Assembly (NCBI GenBank): GCA_036653535.1 | Contig: JAVVTR010000007.1 | Location: 1 to 64,000, forward strand | From: JAVVTR01 sp036653535 | GTDB lineage: Bacteria; Bacteroidota; Bacteroidia; Bacteroidales; P3 | Length of the DNA: 64,000 nucleotides | Direction of reading: 5' to 3' | Part shown: piece by piece, positions 14,855 to 24,154 of the stretch | Position numbering within the stretch: position 1 is the first letter of the stretch | How the letters are laid out: each line of letters begins with the position of its first letter | Program-made: the position numbers and the translations under genes | Notes under the pieces: model-generated | Databases searched by the model: none | The model's input: only the letters and a program-made list of their open reading frames with translations | What the model was told of the DNA's origin: nothing

Positions 14855-16138
14855 TTAAAGAAAAGAACGAAATTCATCCATAATTTGTTTCTTACGTTCT
14901 CTCTCCTCTTTATTTAAGGTGAAACCCATGTATTTACAAGGATGATCGTTTTTTAGTATGCAAATACATATACGTTTAAAGGTTGGCAATTCTTTAAATT
15001 CTGCAATATTAATATCGTCTAAATATTCCATTTTCACCGGACGCTTGTGCGTTTTATAGTTCGTTTTTTCTTCAACACCAATGGGAATACCTGCTTTGTG
15101 CAATTTCTCTATAGTTTCATCCGACAAACAACCGCCCTTTTCTCGCCAAAATTTTATACTTACAGAAAGTTTTTTTATGTAATGCTTGCGCGTTTTTTCC
15201 GGAAGTGTTTTCAATAGAAATTCCATATAGGAAGCCCAAGTCATCCCTGCAGGCAATTTAATAGAATACCACCCTAAAGCAGAGGTTCCCCCATAAATTC
15301 CGGCAAAGCCAACCCCATTTACTCTTCCTATCATGCGCCCCCACATATTGGGATCTATAACTCTATAAAGTTTTAAACTCGACAAAGCCTGAGAAATAAA
15401 AGGACTCGCCACCCGCTGCTTATCTAAAGACACTCCAGCTTGATAGTATAAATCGTAAAGTCGATTGTAGTCCCAAGCAAATTTCCCATTAGCGGTCCAT
15501 ATATCGGTGGTAAGCCAATCGTAAATAGGATAGGCCGCACAAACGCCACTTCCTATGGGATAGGTCCATTTCAAGCCCCAATAGCTCTTGTTTTTTTCAT
15601 TATGAATTGCCCCCCATCTACTCAAACTTTCTTGGGTGCGTATACCTATTAAACAACAGCTACGCCTTGCTCCTTTCTTTTGATGCAACCATTGAGAAAA
15701 TTTAACTTGAAATTCATAATCCCACATCTCTGGAGTATAAAAAGGAAAATCTTCCTGCGTATAACATTCCTTGGGTCTTTCTCTTACCCAAAGAGATTGT
15801 AAGGCTTCGTCCCACGGGCGCCAATAAGATTGAAACATAGAGGTACAGGTACTTACTTTAAAGGGTACGCAAATTCTATACACTTCTAAAATATCGGAAT
15901 TGGAGGCCAAAACTCGATTTACATAAGCGGTGGTTTCTGCATATTGAACCTCATAATCCATATGAAAAACAATAAGTTTTCGATTAAGATGATGCTCTCG
16001 AATATAAGAAATACAAAGATTTAATAATACCCCGCTGTCTTTACCTCCCGAAAAAGAAACATATATATTATCAAAATCAGCAAAGATGCGTTCTATCCGC
16101 TCCATAGACACTTGATAGACATTTCTTAGGTTTTTCAT
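14855..16138 (-). CDS. ibrA: IbrA-like phosphoadenosine phosphosulfate reductase-fold protein (DUF3440)
   Basis: A 427-aa protein. The N-terminal PAPS-reductase / ATP-pyrophosphatase domain has YVSFSGGKDSGVLLNLCI at about residues 26-43 (SGGKDS loop). It is followed by VFHMDYEVQYAETTAYVNRV and a CCLIGIRTQESLSRWGAI stretch with paired cysteines at about 158-159. The remaining part (about 190-427) includes WLTTDIWTANGKFAWDYN and AYPIYDWL, the DUF3440 layout. These enzymes are relatives of DndC, which handles sulfur on DNA, but IbrA chemistry is unknown. It starts 6 bp after the acetyltransferase gene ends and is followed by ibrB, so the three genes form one transcript. Confidence 0.85.
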   Translation of the reverse strand: MKNLRNVYQVSMERIERIFADFDNIYVSFSGGKDSGVLLNLCISYIREHHLNRKLIVFHMDYEVQYAETTAYVNRVLASNSDILEVYRICVPFKVSTCTSMFQSYWRPWDEALQSLWVRERPKECYTQEDFPFYTPEMWDYEFQVKFSQWLHQKKGARRSCCLIGIRTQESLSRWGAIHNEKNKSYWGLKWTYPIGSGVCAAYPIYDWLTTDIWTANGKFAWDYNRLYDLYYQAGVSLDKQRVASPFISQALSSLKLYRVIDPNMWGRMIGRVNGVGFAGIYGGTSALGWYSIKLPAGMTWASYMEFLLKTLPEKTRKHYIKKLSVSIKFWREKGGCLSDETIEKLHKAGIPIGVEEKTNYKTHKRPVKMEYLDDINIAEFKELPTFKRICICILKNDHPCKYMGFTLNKEERERKKQIMDEFRSFL

Positions 16139-16144
16139 ACAAAT

Positions 16145-16570
16145 TTACTCCGCCTTTTCCTTTTCTTCATGGTTAAGACCTTGATATTCCATCTTTACAT
16201 AAAGTTTCCACGTTTTTATTGGAAAGAATCCAGCAGCCTGAAAAACATCGGTATGCTGACGAAAGACCACGGCTTCTAAATCCAATTTTCCAGCAAAAGA
16301 AAAATGCACCTGTTCTAACAAAGCTTTTAAAACAAGAAGATTATCTTCTGAAAGATAATAATTATTAATAATATATTTTTGATTATTTCGACATTCTACG
16401 GGCATAAAGCCTTTAATACTGTTATTTTCTTGAGCAATAAACCAGGTATACTGCGGGGAGGTTTTAAAAGGATAGTTATTATTTTGACGTAAAACCTCCG
16501 CATTCATGACCAAAGGCGCCATTAATCTATATAATGAAGGGTCTGTTCCTGTAAATTGTATAATCTTCAT
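16145..16570 (-). CDS. GNAT-like acetyltransferase, first gene of the IbrA/IbrB cassette
   Basis: A 141-aa protein with a shortened GNAT-like pattern: TSPQYTWFIAQENNSIKGFMPV near residues 38-57 as strands 2-4, INNYYLSEDN as strand, then a helix (LLVLKALLEQVHFSF). The C-terminal strand region is VFRQHTDVFQAAGFFPIKTWKLYVKMEY, typical of the end of GNAT folds. The usual acetyl-CoA loop (Q/RxxGxG/A) is not obvious, so the enzyme may be divergent or may only bind CoA. It is translationally close to ibrA (6-bp gap) and starts the cassette. The substrate is unknown. A charged tail (EEKEKAE) ends the protein. Confidence 0.6.
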   Translation of the reverse strand: MKIIQFTGTDPSLYRLMAPLVMNAEVLRQNNNYPFKTSPQYTWFIAQENNSIKGFMPVECRNNQKYIINNYYLSEDNLLVLKALLEQVHFSFAGKLDLEAVVFRQHTDVFQAAGFFPIKTWKLYVKMEYQGLNHEEKEKAE

Positions 16571-16634
16571 TCTAAAAATTTGTATAATAGCACTGTTGTT
16601 ATATTACTCTTTAGCGCTTACTCCAGTATTTGCT

Positions 16635-16668
16635 CTAAAGATGAATATCTAAGGATATTCATCTTTAG
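16635..16668 (-). terminator. Stem-loop downstream of nrdJ
   Basis: A perfect 15-bp stem (CTAAAGATGAATATC / GATATTCATCTTTAG) with a 4-nt loop, located 4 bp past the stop codon of the ribonucleotide reductase gene. No long T-run follows on the minus strand, so it may be a terminator or an mRNA 3' end stabiliser. Confidence 0.65.
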
Positions 16669-16671
16669 ATA

Positions 16672-19518
16672 TTATCCACATTTAGAATAGCCACAAGAAG
16701 GACAAAGCAGACAGCCTTCTTTATAAATTAAACCAGATTCGCCACATTCGGGACATTTGGTTTTTTCCGCAATAGTTCCATCTGGAATATAACGTTTTAA
16801 GGCTCGTACTACCCCGTTTTTCCAAGTGTTAATTTGATCGGAACCCAACTTTAAACCTCCTATTAAATGAATAGTCATGGTAATGGGGGTTCCCTGCCTT
16901 AAAATTCCGGAAATTAATTTAGCATAATTCCAATAAGTGGCATCAAAAGTTCGGGATAGACCCTGCCAATAAATTTTATATCCATCCTTGTCTTCGTATT
17001 CAAAATCGTAACGTGCAGAGGTTTCCGGTGATTCCTTCACACGAATAACTACTCCTTTGGAAACAGTAGCCGACAAGGGAAAATCTTCAGCAGGACCTGT
17101 GAAAATCTCATAAGGTCGACCCTCATAAATACCTACTACGGCTATCCATTTTTCATAATCATTTTGAAAACGAACCACTTCCGCATCTAATCTTTGTGGA
17201 CGGGTGGGAATTTTTGTTTCGCCCATAGAAATGGGTTCTTCTTTCTTTTCTTTTTTATTAGAAACTAATACACCAGTACGAGAACCATCCCTATAAATAG
17301 TCATGCCCTTACAACCACATTCCCATGCGGTACGATAAATTTTACTAACCAAATCTTCTTTGGTGTTTTCTGGAACGTTTACCGTAACACTAATAGAATG
17401 ATCCACCCATTTTTGTACAGCACCCTGCATTTTTACTTTATTGAGCCAATCTATATCGTTGGAAGTGCTTTTAAAATAAGGCGATTTAGCTATTATTTCC
17501 TGCAATTGCTCATCCTCATAAGCTTTCACCATTTCTACATCGTAGCCATTGGTTTGCAACCATGTAACAAATTTAGGGTGAAAAACATTGTATTCTTCAA
17601 AGGCATCCCCTTGTTCATCTACCAAAGAAACTTTTACGTTTTTGTCGTTTGGATTCACCTTACGACGACGTTTGTAAGAAACCATAAAAACAGGTTCTAT
17701 TCCAGAGGTAGTTTGTGTACAAATACTGACACTGCCGGTAGGAGCTATAGTCAACAAGGCTATATTACGACGTCCGTGTTGAATCATTTGATCGTATAAA
17801 GCAAGGTCTTTTTGGCGAATTCTGTTAATAAATGGGTTGCGAGCTTCGCGTTCGGCACTATAAATGGGAAAAGCCCCTCTTTCACCCGCCATTTCTACCG
17901 AGGAAGTATAGGCTGCTAAAGCCAATGTTTTATGTACTTCTACGGAAAATTTTATAGCTTCTTCGCTTCCATAACGCAAGCCTAAAGCGGCTAACATATC
18001 TCCTTCGGCAGTAATACCAAGGCCAGTACGCCGACCTTCCGTACTTTTCTTCTTTATTTTAAGCCAAAGATCCTGTTCGGTACGCTTTACCTCTGCTGTT
18101 TCCGGATCCTGCTCTATTTTAGCCAAAATTCTATCTACATGTTCCAACTCTAAATCTATAATATCATCCATAAACCGCTGAGCCAAACGAACATGCTCTT
18201 TAAATTTAGGAAAATCGAATTGAGATTGTGCCGTAAATGGATCCTTTACATAACTATATAAATTTACCGCCAACAAACGACAACTATCATAAGGACAAAG
18301 GGGAATTTCTCCACAAGGATTAGTAGAAACCGTTTTAAAGCCGAGATCTGCATAACAATCGGGTATAGATTCTTTCTGAATAGTATCCCAAAAAAGCACC
18401 CCTGGTTCTGCCGATTTCCAAGCATTGTGAATAATTTTATTCCACAATTTTCGAGCATCTATTTCCTTGGAATAAATTGGTTTAGAAGAATCTATAGGGT
18501 ATTGTTGCAGAAAAGGCTTATTATCGACCACAGCCTGCATAAATTCATCGGTCAATTTTACGGATACATTCGCCCCTGTTACTTTTCCATCTTCCATCTT
18601 CGCATCTATAAAATGCTCGGAATCGGGATGTTTAATACTAATACTCAACATTAAGGCACCTCGCCGCCCATCTTGAGCCACTTCGCGCGTGGAATTAGAA
18701 TAACGCTCCATAAACGGAACTATGCCCGTGCTGGTAAGAGCACTATTCTTCACTGGACTTCCAGAGGGGCGAATATGAGAAAGATCGTGCCCCACCCCTC
18801 CTCTACGTTTCATTAACTGAACCTGCTCCTCGTCTATTTTCATTATGCCACCGTAAGAATCGGAATTTCCGTCATTTCCAATAACAAAACAATTAGAAAG
18901 AGATGCTATTTGAAAACGGTTACCAATTCCGGCCATAGGACTTCCTTGTGGAATAATATAGCAGAAATCTTTCATCAAATCGAAAATTTGATTTTCGCTA
19001 ACCGGATTAGGATATTTTTTTTCTATACGTCCTAATTCTTTGGCAATACGATGGTGCATATCGTCGGGGGTACGTTCATATATGTTTCCTGCACTGTCTT
19101 TGAGTGCATATTTATTCATCCATACATTAGCAGCTAGGGTATCTCCCTTAAAATATTCCGTTGCAGCGGCTAATATTTCCTCTGTGGTATAGGGTTTTAG
19201 AGCATCTTCGCCCAGGGGAGAAGATGCGGAATTTTTTGCTTCCAAATTAAAATTATTCATCTTCACTGTTTGTTCTTCGCATTCTTTGTGTTCTTTGTTT
19301 TCGTTTTCTTTGTGTTCTTCGTCAAGAAAATTGGGGAAATTTTCTTCCCTTATTTCCATTTTCTCTCTTGTGGCTTTTAATTTTTCGTAATTATTACTAA
19401 CCGACTTATTGTTAGCATCTTCTTGATCTAAAGATAGTGTTGTAATGGAAAGCGCGACAGAACCATCCATTTTTTTGGACGAATTGAATTCCAACTCAGG
19501 AAATAAACTTGCTTCCAT
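16672..19518 (-). CDS. nrdJ: Adenosylcobalamin-dependent (class II) ribonucleoside-diphosphate reductase
   Basis: A 948-aa enzyme that makes deoxyribonucleotides with a B12 radical and works with or without oxygen. The catalytic barrel starts near residue 115. SLSNCFVIG (cysteine near 209) and STNPCGEIPLCPYDSC (near 400, with the thiyl-radical cysteine in NPCGE) are visible, as are RRGGVGHDLSHIRPSG and IAPTGSVSICTQTTSGIEP. The end is a zinc-ribbon-like CPECG...CPSCG pair (about 922-942), usual in this NrdJ type and thought to deliver electrons. The first 110 residues are a low-complexity, Glu/Lys/Asn-rich extension (repeated KEHKE-like stretches) with no known role. No NrdAB genes are here. 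No cobalamin riboswitch was found upstream. Confidence 0.95.
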   Translation of the reverse strand: MEASLFPELEFNSSKKMDGSVALSITTLSLDQEDANNKSVSNNYEKLKATREKMEIREENFPNFLDEEHKENENKEHKECEEQTVKMNNFNLEAKNSASSPLGEDALKPYTTEEILAAATEYFKGDTLAANVWMNKYALKDSAGNIYERTPDDMHHRIAKELGRIEKKYPNPVSENQIFDLMKDFCYIIPQGSPMAGIGNRFQIASLSNCFVIGNDGNSDSYGGIMKIDEEQVQLMKRRGGVGHDLSHIRPSGSPVKNSALTSTGIVPFMERYSNSTREVAQDGRRGALMLSISIKHPDSEHFIDAKMEDGKVTGANVSVKLTDEFMQAVVDNKPFLQQYPIDSSKPIYSKEIDARKLWNKIIHNAWKSAEPGVLFWDTIQKESIPDCYADLGFKTVSTNPCGEIPLCPYDSCRLLAVNLYSYVKDPFTAQSQFDFPKFKEHVRLAQRFMDDIIDLELEHVDRILAKIEQDPETAEVKRTEQDLWLKIKKKSTEGRRTGLGITAEGDMLAALGLRYGSEEAIKFSVEVHKTLALAAYTSSVEMAGERGAFPIYSAEREARNPFINRIRQKDLALYDQMIQHGRRNIALLTIAPTGSVSICTQTTSGIEPVFMVSYKRRRKVNPNDKNVKVSLVDEQGDAFEEYNVFHPKFVTWLQTNGYDVEMVKAYEDEQLQEIIAKSPYFKSTSNDIDWLNKVKMQGAVQKWVDHSISVTVNVPENTKEDLVSKIYRTAWECGCKGMTIYRDGSRTGVLVSNKKEKKEEPISMGETKIPTRPQRLDAEVVRFQNDYEKWIAVVGIYEGRPYEIFTGPAEDFPLSATVSKGVVIRVKESPETSARYDFEYEDKDGYKIYWQGLSRTFDATYWNYAKLISGILRQGTPITMTIHLIGGLKLGSDQINTWKNGVVRALKRYIPDGTIAEKTKCPECGESGLIYKEGCLLCPSCGYSKCG

Positions 19519-19985
19519 ATCTTCTTATATAAATCTTATACTTTTTATTTGCTTTTCGGCCACCCTTCGGCTACTTTCGGCTACTTTTCAGCTAGCCCTT
19601 TCTCCACCATTCCCTCTTTGTTTCCCCAAAACAGGAAAAAAGAAAACGCAGAGCCTTAAGTTTTCTCCTTTCCTTGATAGAAAAACAAATATTATATCAA
19701 ACAAATGGAAATCTTTATCATAACGCTCCAACATCTCCTCCGTCCGAATGCGAAATTAGAAGTTTTTTTAGTTCTTCCACTCCCTCTGCTCAAAGATATT
19801 ATAAACATTTCTTGTTAACATTTTTTAACAAGCTTACTCTCAAACTAAAGCCACCTTTTAATTATTTTTCAACACCTCTGTTCATAAATTTTTAAGCCTT
19901 TTTTCATAAATTAAACAAGGGTAAAAAAGAAAGGCGCATTCTAATAAATGCGCCCTTTCCTTTCTAAAACCAAAACAAAAATATT
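19519..19985. promoter_or_regulatory. 467-bp region: long nrdJ leader, -7 box and a palindrome
   Basis: No gene was accepted here. A minus-strand -7 box TATCTTTG lies at 19791-19798 and would give nrdJ a leader of about 265 nt. An 8-bp perfect inverted repeat, CTTGTTAA-N6-TTAACAAG, sits at 19811-19832, just upstream of the -7 box and over the -33 region, a natural place for a repressor or activator. I looked for, and did not see, the conserved B12-box of cobalamin riboswitches. The terminator of the next gene occupies 19922-19956. Confidence 0.5.
19922..19956 (-). terminator. Terminator after the giant T9SS protein gene
   Basis: On the minus strand it has a stem GGCGCATT/AATGCGCC with a 6-nt loop, flanked by AAAGG and CCTTTC, followed by TTTCTTTTTTACCC. 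This is a typical intrinsic terminator. Confidence 0.85.
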
Positions 19986-22900
19986 TTACTGTAAAACCAC
20001 TTTCCTCGTAGATTCTCTACCCAAATCGTCTTTAAACTTTAAAATATAAACCCCTTTAGGATACGAAGAAAGCTGCAAGCTTTGCGTATGTCCAAAAGTG
20101 GAGGCCCTATGCTCGGAAAACATAATACGGCCAACTAAATCACAAAATTCGAAATTAGAATATTCTCCCTCTATAAATAAATAATCTCGGGTCGGATTGG
20201 GGTAAATTTTTACTTTTATTTTATCTAAATCCGATTCTATGTTGGTCTTTACTATCTTCCCCGTTTTTTCTTCCGAAAGAATTTCTTCGCCTGTATTATA
20301 TAAAGAGCCTATGCGGTAAACATATTCTCCCTCCATTAATCCTTTGTCTAAATAATTTAAATCGGTCAAGGTATCTTGGTTCAATTTTATGGCATCTCTA
20401 TATATATTAAACCCATTCAATACTATTTTAGGAGCTGAAACATTCTGAACAAAAGGATAGGAAAACATTTCTATAGAAGTCTTACAAGCAGTATGGGGTT
20501 CTATTTTCCTCAAAGAAGAGCCACTCTGAGCCTTTATCTTTACCTGTATCAAATCTTTGGGTGGTATATTTTGAATACCCTCTCCAATTTGACGTTCGGT
20601 AGCAACAATGGCAAGAATATCCCAATTGTGAGGAATCAAGGAGGTGGTTTGCAGGGTCCCCCATTTCTTAAAATCTATAGTAAATAAATCGCCAAAACCT
20701 GTAACAGCAGCACTTCTATCTACAACAGCCGGCAATTTCCCTTCTTTAAATTTATAGGTTAAACCCACCACTAATTCTCCCATATTTGAATTTATGGCCG
20801 AATCTATGGAAAGAGGTTTGTCTAAATAAATAATAAAAGGTTCGTTGGTAACTAATCTTTTGTTATACGGTTGATGGTACACTATGGTATCGTTGATCAT
20901 TACCACCGGAGTAATGGCGTCACATTCTTCCGCTAATATAGTTTGTATCCCCACCAAAAAATAACCTTTGTAACTCTGCAAACCGGCTTTATCCCAACCT
21001 ATACAAGCGGTAAGTGTTCCACCTTTCATTCCCATTTTACCAATAGGATAGTCTTCGGCATATCCGGCAGTGAAAGGGGTTTCAAAGAAAGGAAGACCCC
21101 AGTTCGCACTTACATTTCCTTTTCCTTTATCCACAGTGGAGGAAGTCAAATTCAAATAAGACACCGGCAAGCAAGTACCTAAACCGGTAATTTCCAGTTC
21201 TATAGAATCGGAAGCCACCCCCGAATTATCATAAAAAGCTTCTACTCTATAACGATGTAATCCCAAACCTGGCTTTTCATCTATATACATAAATTTATCG
21301 ACCATTTTCTCCGTAATTAGGCTTCCATCACGGTATATATAAAATCCTAATAAAAAGCCGTCGGATCCCTCTTGTGGATAGCCCCATTTTAGCATAGCAT
21401 TCAAATTGGATTCTCGAACATGAAGTTTGGTAACGGGATGAACCACCCCTATAGGATTAATTTCAATTTTCATGCTATCCGAACGATTCGATTCACAACC
21501 ATTTTCAAAAACAGAAGATACTTGATAGTTATATATCCCAGGCTCTAATATGGTTTCATAAAATCTTCGTGCCGGATTTGGTTCTTTATTTATAGGGGTA
21601 GACTCCCCGCTCCTATAAATATTATATCCTTTCAACTTTGGCATACTTTCTATTTCCAAATAGGCCATAATATTTTCTGAGCCTCGCGTTTGAAGAACAG
21701 CCCCTATACAAATGGTACTATCTTCCAATACAAATAAATTTAAACCAGCACCAATACCACCATAAGGCAAGGAATTTAATAAACGCATTTCCCTGTATAA
21801 ATCTACATTTTTCCCTGTAGCTTTTTTGGTATTCCAATCATATTGATGAATATCCATTCCATTTCTGTCTTGAAACATAAAATATACATGATCTTTGTAA
21901 TAAACAGAACCGGAAGCATATTGTATGTTTTCAAAACCATCGCTAATTTTGTTTCCATCCATATCCACTATAATACTACTGGTCCACGCCCCTAATTCAA
22001 ATCCGCCCTTCCCGTCGTTGGCCTTGGGAATATAGGCTATATGATTTATCTTTTCTGGCACAGGGATCATTCTTTTGATACTCTTGTTTTCTAAATCCAA
22101 TTGATAAATATACTGGTCGTCACAACCGGCATATACCTCTTCGCCCACCGCCACAAAGTTGGTTACAGGAGGTAATTTGTCGATATTAAAGCTATAAAGA
22201 GCATGCCAATCTTTATCAAATACATCTATTTGAGAAAAACGCCAATCACTGGCATAAAATTTCCCTTTATATTCCACTACCGTCGTTCTATCTGGACTTC
22301 CAACTCCAACATAATCAACCATATACAACATATTGGCATCGAAATACTTATCTACAACAGGAGCCTCTTTCGCCCCACTATTCTTTTCTTTGTCGGCCTT
22401 TTGCATAAACAAACTTTCGGGTTCTTCTGCTTTAAGCCTTTCGGGTTCTTCTACTTTAAGCCTTTCCAATTCCTCCGATATACGACAAGTTTCCCCCCAG
22501 CCATAAGCAGGCATTTCTCTATAAATTGGCTTGGGAGCTTTTCCTATACTAATGGAAGAGGGAATACCCCATTCAAGAATAGCTGTTCTGTTATAAAGAG
22601 CGGAGGCTTGGGTGTATTTTACAGAATAGCAGCCTTCCGGAGCAATAATTTCCAATACAACAGGAAGCGTAAAATTGGAAGTGCCCTCTGCGTAAACTGC
22701 TCTTACTCTATAAGAATGGAAACCTATTATGGCCGCTACATCCGTAAAGCTCGTTTCTGTGATTAAAGTATTGGATATTTTTATAGAATCTCTATATACT
22801 TCATATCCTAATACTGTTTTTCCTGAAAAAAACGGTTTTTTCCAAGTACATTTTACTTTTTTTTCTCCATTCATTTGTTTGGCGACCATTTTTTGAGGAC

Positions 22901-24053
22901 GAACTAAAATCGGGCTTTCGCCTAACTTTATAACAAAAGGAAGATAATTGCCAGCAGGAGAACTACTAAATCCAGCCAAAACTCTACCATCTTCAGATAT
23001 TCCGGATATATTAACCAAATTCCTCCCTAAAACATCTAAGCCATAATACTCCATTAAGTAGTCCTCTAAAAGCATCCAACCCATACTCTCCGACCACAAG
23101 GCAGCTTTTTCTATTCCAGTAGCGCTAATCATATTTCCAACAAACATTCCTTGTTCGTTGGTTTCCCAAAACTCCGAACGGATATAACCAGCCGGAGTAG
23201 GCACTTGGTGCACCTCTTTTCCTTTTTCCCAAATAGTAGCTACGAAATTTCCGGTAAACCCACATAAAATATGCCCATTTTTATTAGATCCATAAACTTC
23301 ACCCCACCCATTTTGTTCTTTCGCCGTTTGTAAACCCAAATGAATAATAGTATCCTCTACCCAGCAAACAGGACTTCTCTGTGCCATTTTAGGCCAAACA
23401 CTAAAGCCAAAAAGAACCTGACCATCGGGAGAAATACCCCCAGGTCCCGGACGTGCGCCATTCATCCAAGAACTTTCTCCATCTTTATCTAAAGGAGAAT
23501 AAATTTTAGAAATCGTATCTCCCAAAAAAAGCACAGGAGCAAATTGTATTTGTTGTTTATAGATGTAATATATACTTCCTGCTACCCTTGTTCCATCCTC
23601 TGAAATTCCATACACCGAAGCATAGCGAGCACTAACGTCATTTAAATACTCACTCCCTGGATATTGTGGCATAAAAATAGTTTTCCCATCCCGCACAATA
23701 GCCCCTGCATCCACCAAAAAATCCTTTCCAGTGGCGGGATGTTTGATTTTTAAAGCTCCCTGCCCTGCCGCTATTTTATTATTAGAAACCGCCCATGGAT
23801 AAAGTGGTATAAATTCGACCGTATCTTTTTCTATATCATATAAAAAGCCGGAACCACCTTTATTGCTATAGGTTCCCACTGCATAACGACCATTTTTAGA
23901 CAAGGCCGTAACCACCCCATTATCGGCCCCATAAACAAAAACCGCATCTGCGCGAGTTCCTTTCACTACTTCTTGTGTTTGAGCTTGTAAACCAAGAGGT
24001 ACAAAGAAAGAAAGCAATAAATAAAAAGCAATATGTTTATTCATTTTTTTCAT
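19986..24053 (-). CDS. Giant secreted protein with fibronectin-like modules and T9SS type A sorting domain
   Basis: A 1355-aa exported protein. The N-terminus is a signal peptide (MKKMNKHIAFYLLLSFFVPL, cleavage after LQAQ). Residues 30-380 carry repeated segments such as GISEDGTRVAGSIY and GISPDGQVLFGFS, like HAF-type or propeller repeats. Fibronectin/Ig-like modules follow, each with a YxIYRD motif (about 410, 800, 890, 1230). A low-complexity stretch (ERLKVEEPERLKAEEPESL) sits near 540, and a propeller-like part spans about 590-780. The end is a type A T9SS signal: VKIYPNPTRDYLFIEG, then LSSYPKGVYILKFKDD and a Lys/Arg-Val-Val tail. It would be exported by Sec, moved across the outer membrane by T9SS and anchored on the surface. 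The role is unknown; adhesion is a guess. Confidence 0.85.
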   Translation of the reverse strand: MKKMNKHIAFYLLLSFFVPLGLQAQTQEVVKGTRADAVFVYGADNGVVTALSKNGRYAVGTYSNKGGSGFLYDIEKDTVEFIPLYPWAVSNNKIAAGQGALKIKHPATGKDFLVDAGAIVRDGKTIFMPQYPGSEYLNDVSARYASVYGISEDGTRVAGSIYYIYKQQIQFAPVLFLGDTISKIYSPLDKDGESSWMNGARPGPGGISPDGQVLFGFSVWPKMAQRSPVCWVEDTIIHLGLQTAKEQNGWGEVYGSNKNGHILCGFTGNFVATIWEKGKEVHQVPTPAGYIRSEFWETNEQGMFVGNMISATGIEKAALWSESMGWMLLEDYLMEYYGLDVLGRNLVNISGISEDGRVLAGFSSSPAGNYLPFVIKLGESPILVRPQKMVAKQMNGEKKVKCTWKKPFFSGKTVLGYEVYRDSIKISNTLITETSFTDVAAIIGFHSYRVRAVYAEGTSNFTLPVVLEIIAPEGCYSVKYTQASALYNRTAILEWGIPSSISIGKAPKPIYREMPAYGWGETCRISEELERLKVEEPERLKAEEPESLFMQKADKEKNSGAKEAPVVDKYFDANMLYMVDYVGVGSPDRTTVVEYKGKFYASDWRFSQIDVFDKDWHALYSFNIDKLPPVTNFVAVGEEVYAGCDDQYIYQLDLENKSIKRMIPVPEKINHIAYIPKANDGKGGFELGAWTSSIIVDMDGNKISDGFENIQYASGSVYYKDHVYFMFQDRNGMDIHQYDWNTKKATGKNVDLYREMRLLNSLPYGGIGAGLNLFVLEDSTICIGAVLQTRGSENIMAYLEIESMPKLKGYNIYRSGESTPINKEPNPARRFYETILEPGIYNYQVSSVFENGCESNRSDSMKIEINPIGVVHPVTKLHVRESNLNAMLKWGYPQEGSDGFLLGFYIYRDGSLITEKMVDKFMYIDEKPGLGLHRYRVEAFYDNSGVASDSIELEITGLGTCLPVSYLNLTSSTVDKGKGNVSANWGLPFFETPFTAGYAEDYPIGKMGMKGGTLTACIGWDKAGLQSYKGYFLVGIQTILAEECDAITPVVMINDTIVYHQPYNKRLVTNEPFIIYLDKPLSIDSAINSNMGELVVGLTYKFKEGKLPAVVDRSAAVTGFGDLFTIDFKKWGTLQTTSLIPHNWDILAIVATERQIGEGIQNIPPKDLIQVKIKAQSGSSLRKIEPHTACKTSIEMFSYPFVQNVSAPKIVLNGFNIYRDAIKLNQDTLTDLNYLDKGLMEGEYVYRIGSLYNTGEEILSEEKTGKIVKTNIESDLDKIKVKIYPNPTRDYLFIEGEYSNFEFCDLVGRIMFSEHRASTFGHTQSLQLSSYPKGVYILKFKDDLGRESTRKVVLQ

Positions 24054-24154
24054 AATTTATATTTTAAGCGTTTTCTATATTTTAAGTAGGTTCTATTTAA
24101 AATCGTCCTTGATATTTTCCTCCAATTTTGCAAAAAAAATCAAGGCCGTTTATT

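Noticed and set aside
19519..19785. Cobalamin riboswitch upstream of nrdJ
   Set aside because: The long leader invites it, but no B12-box-like sequence was seen on the minus strand. A covariance search would settle it.
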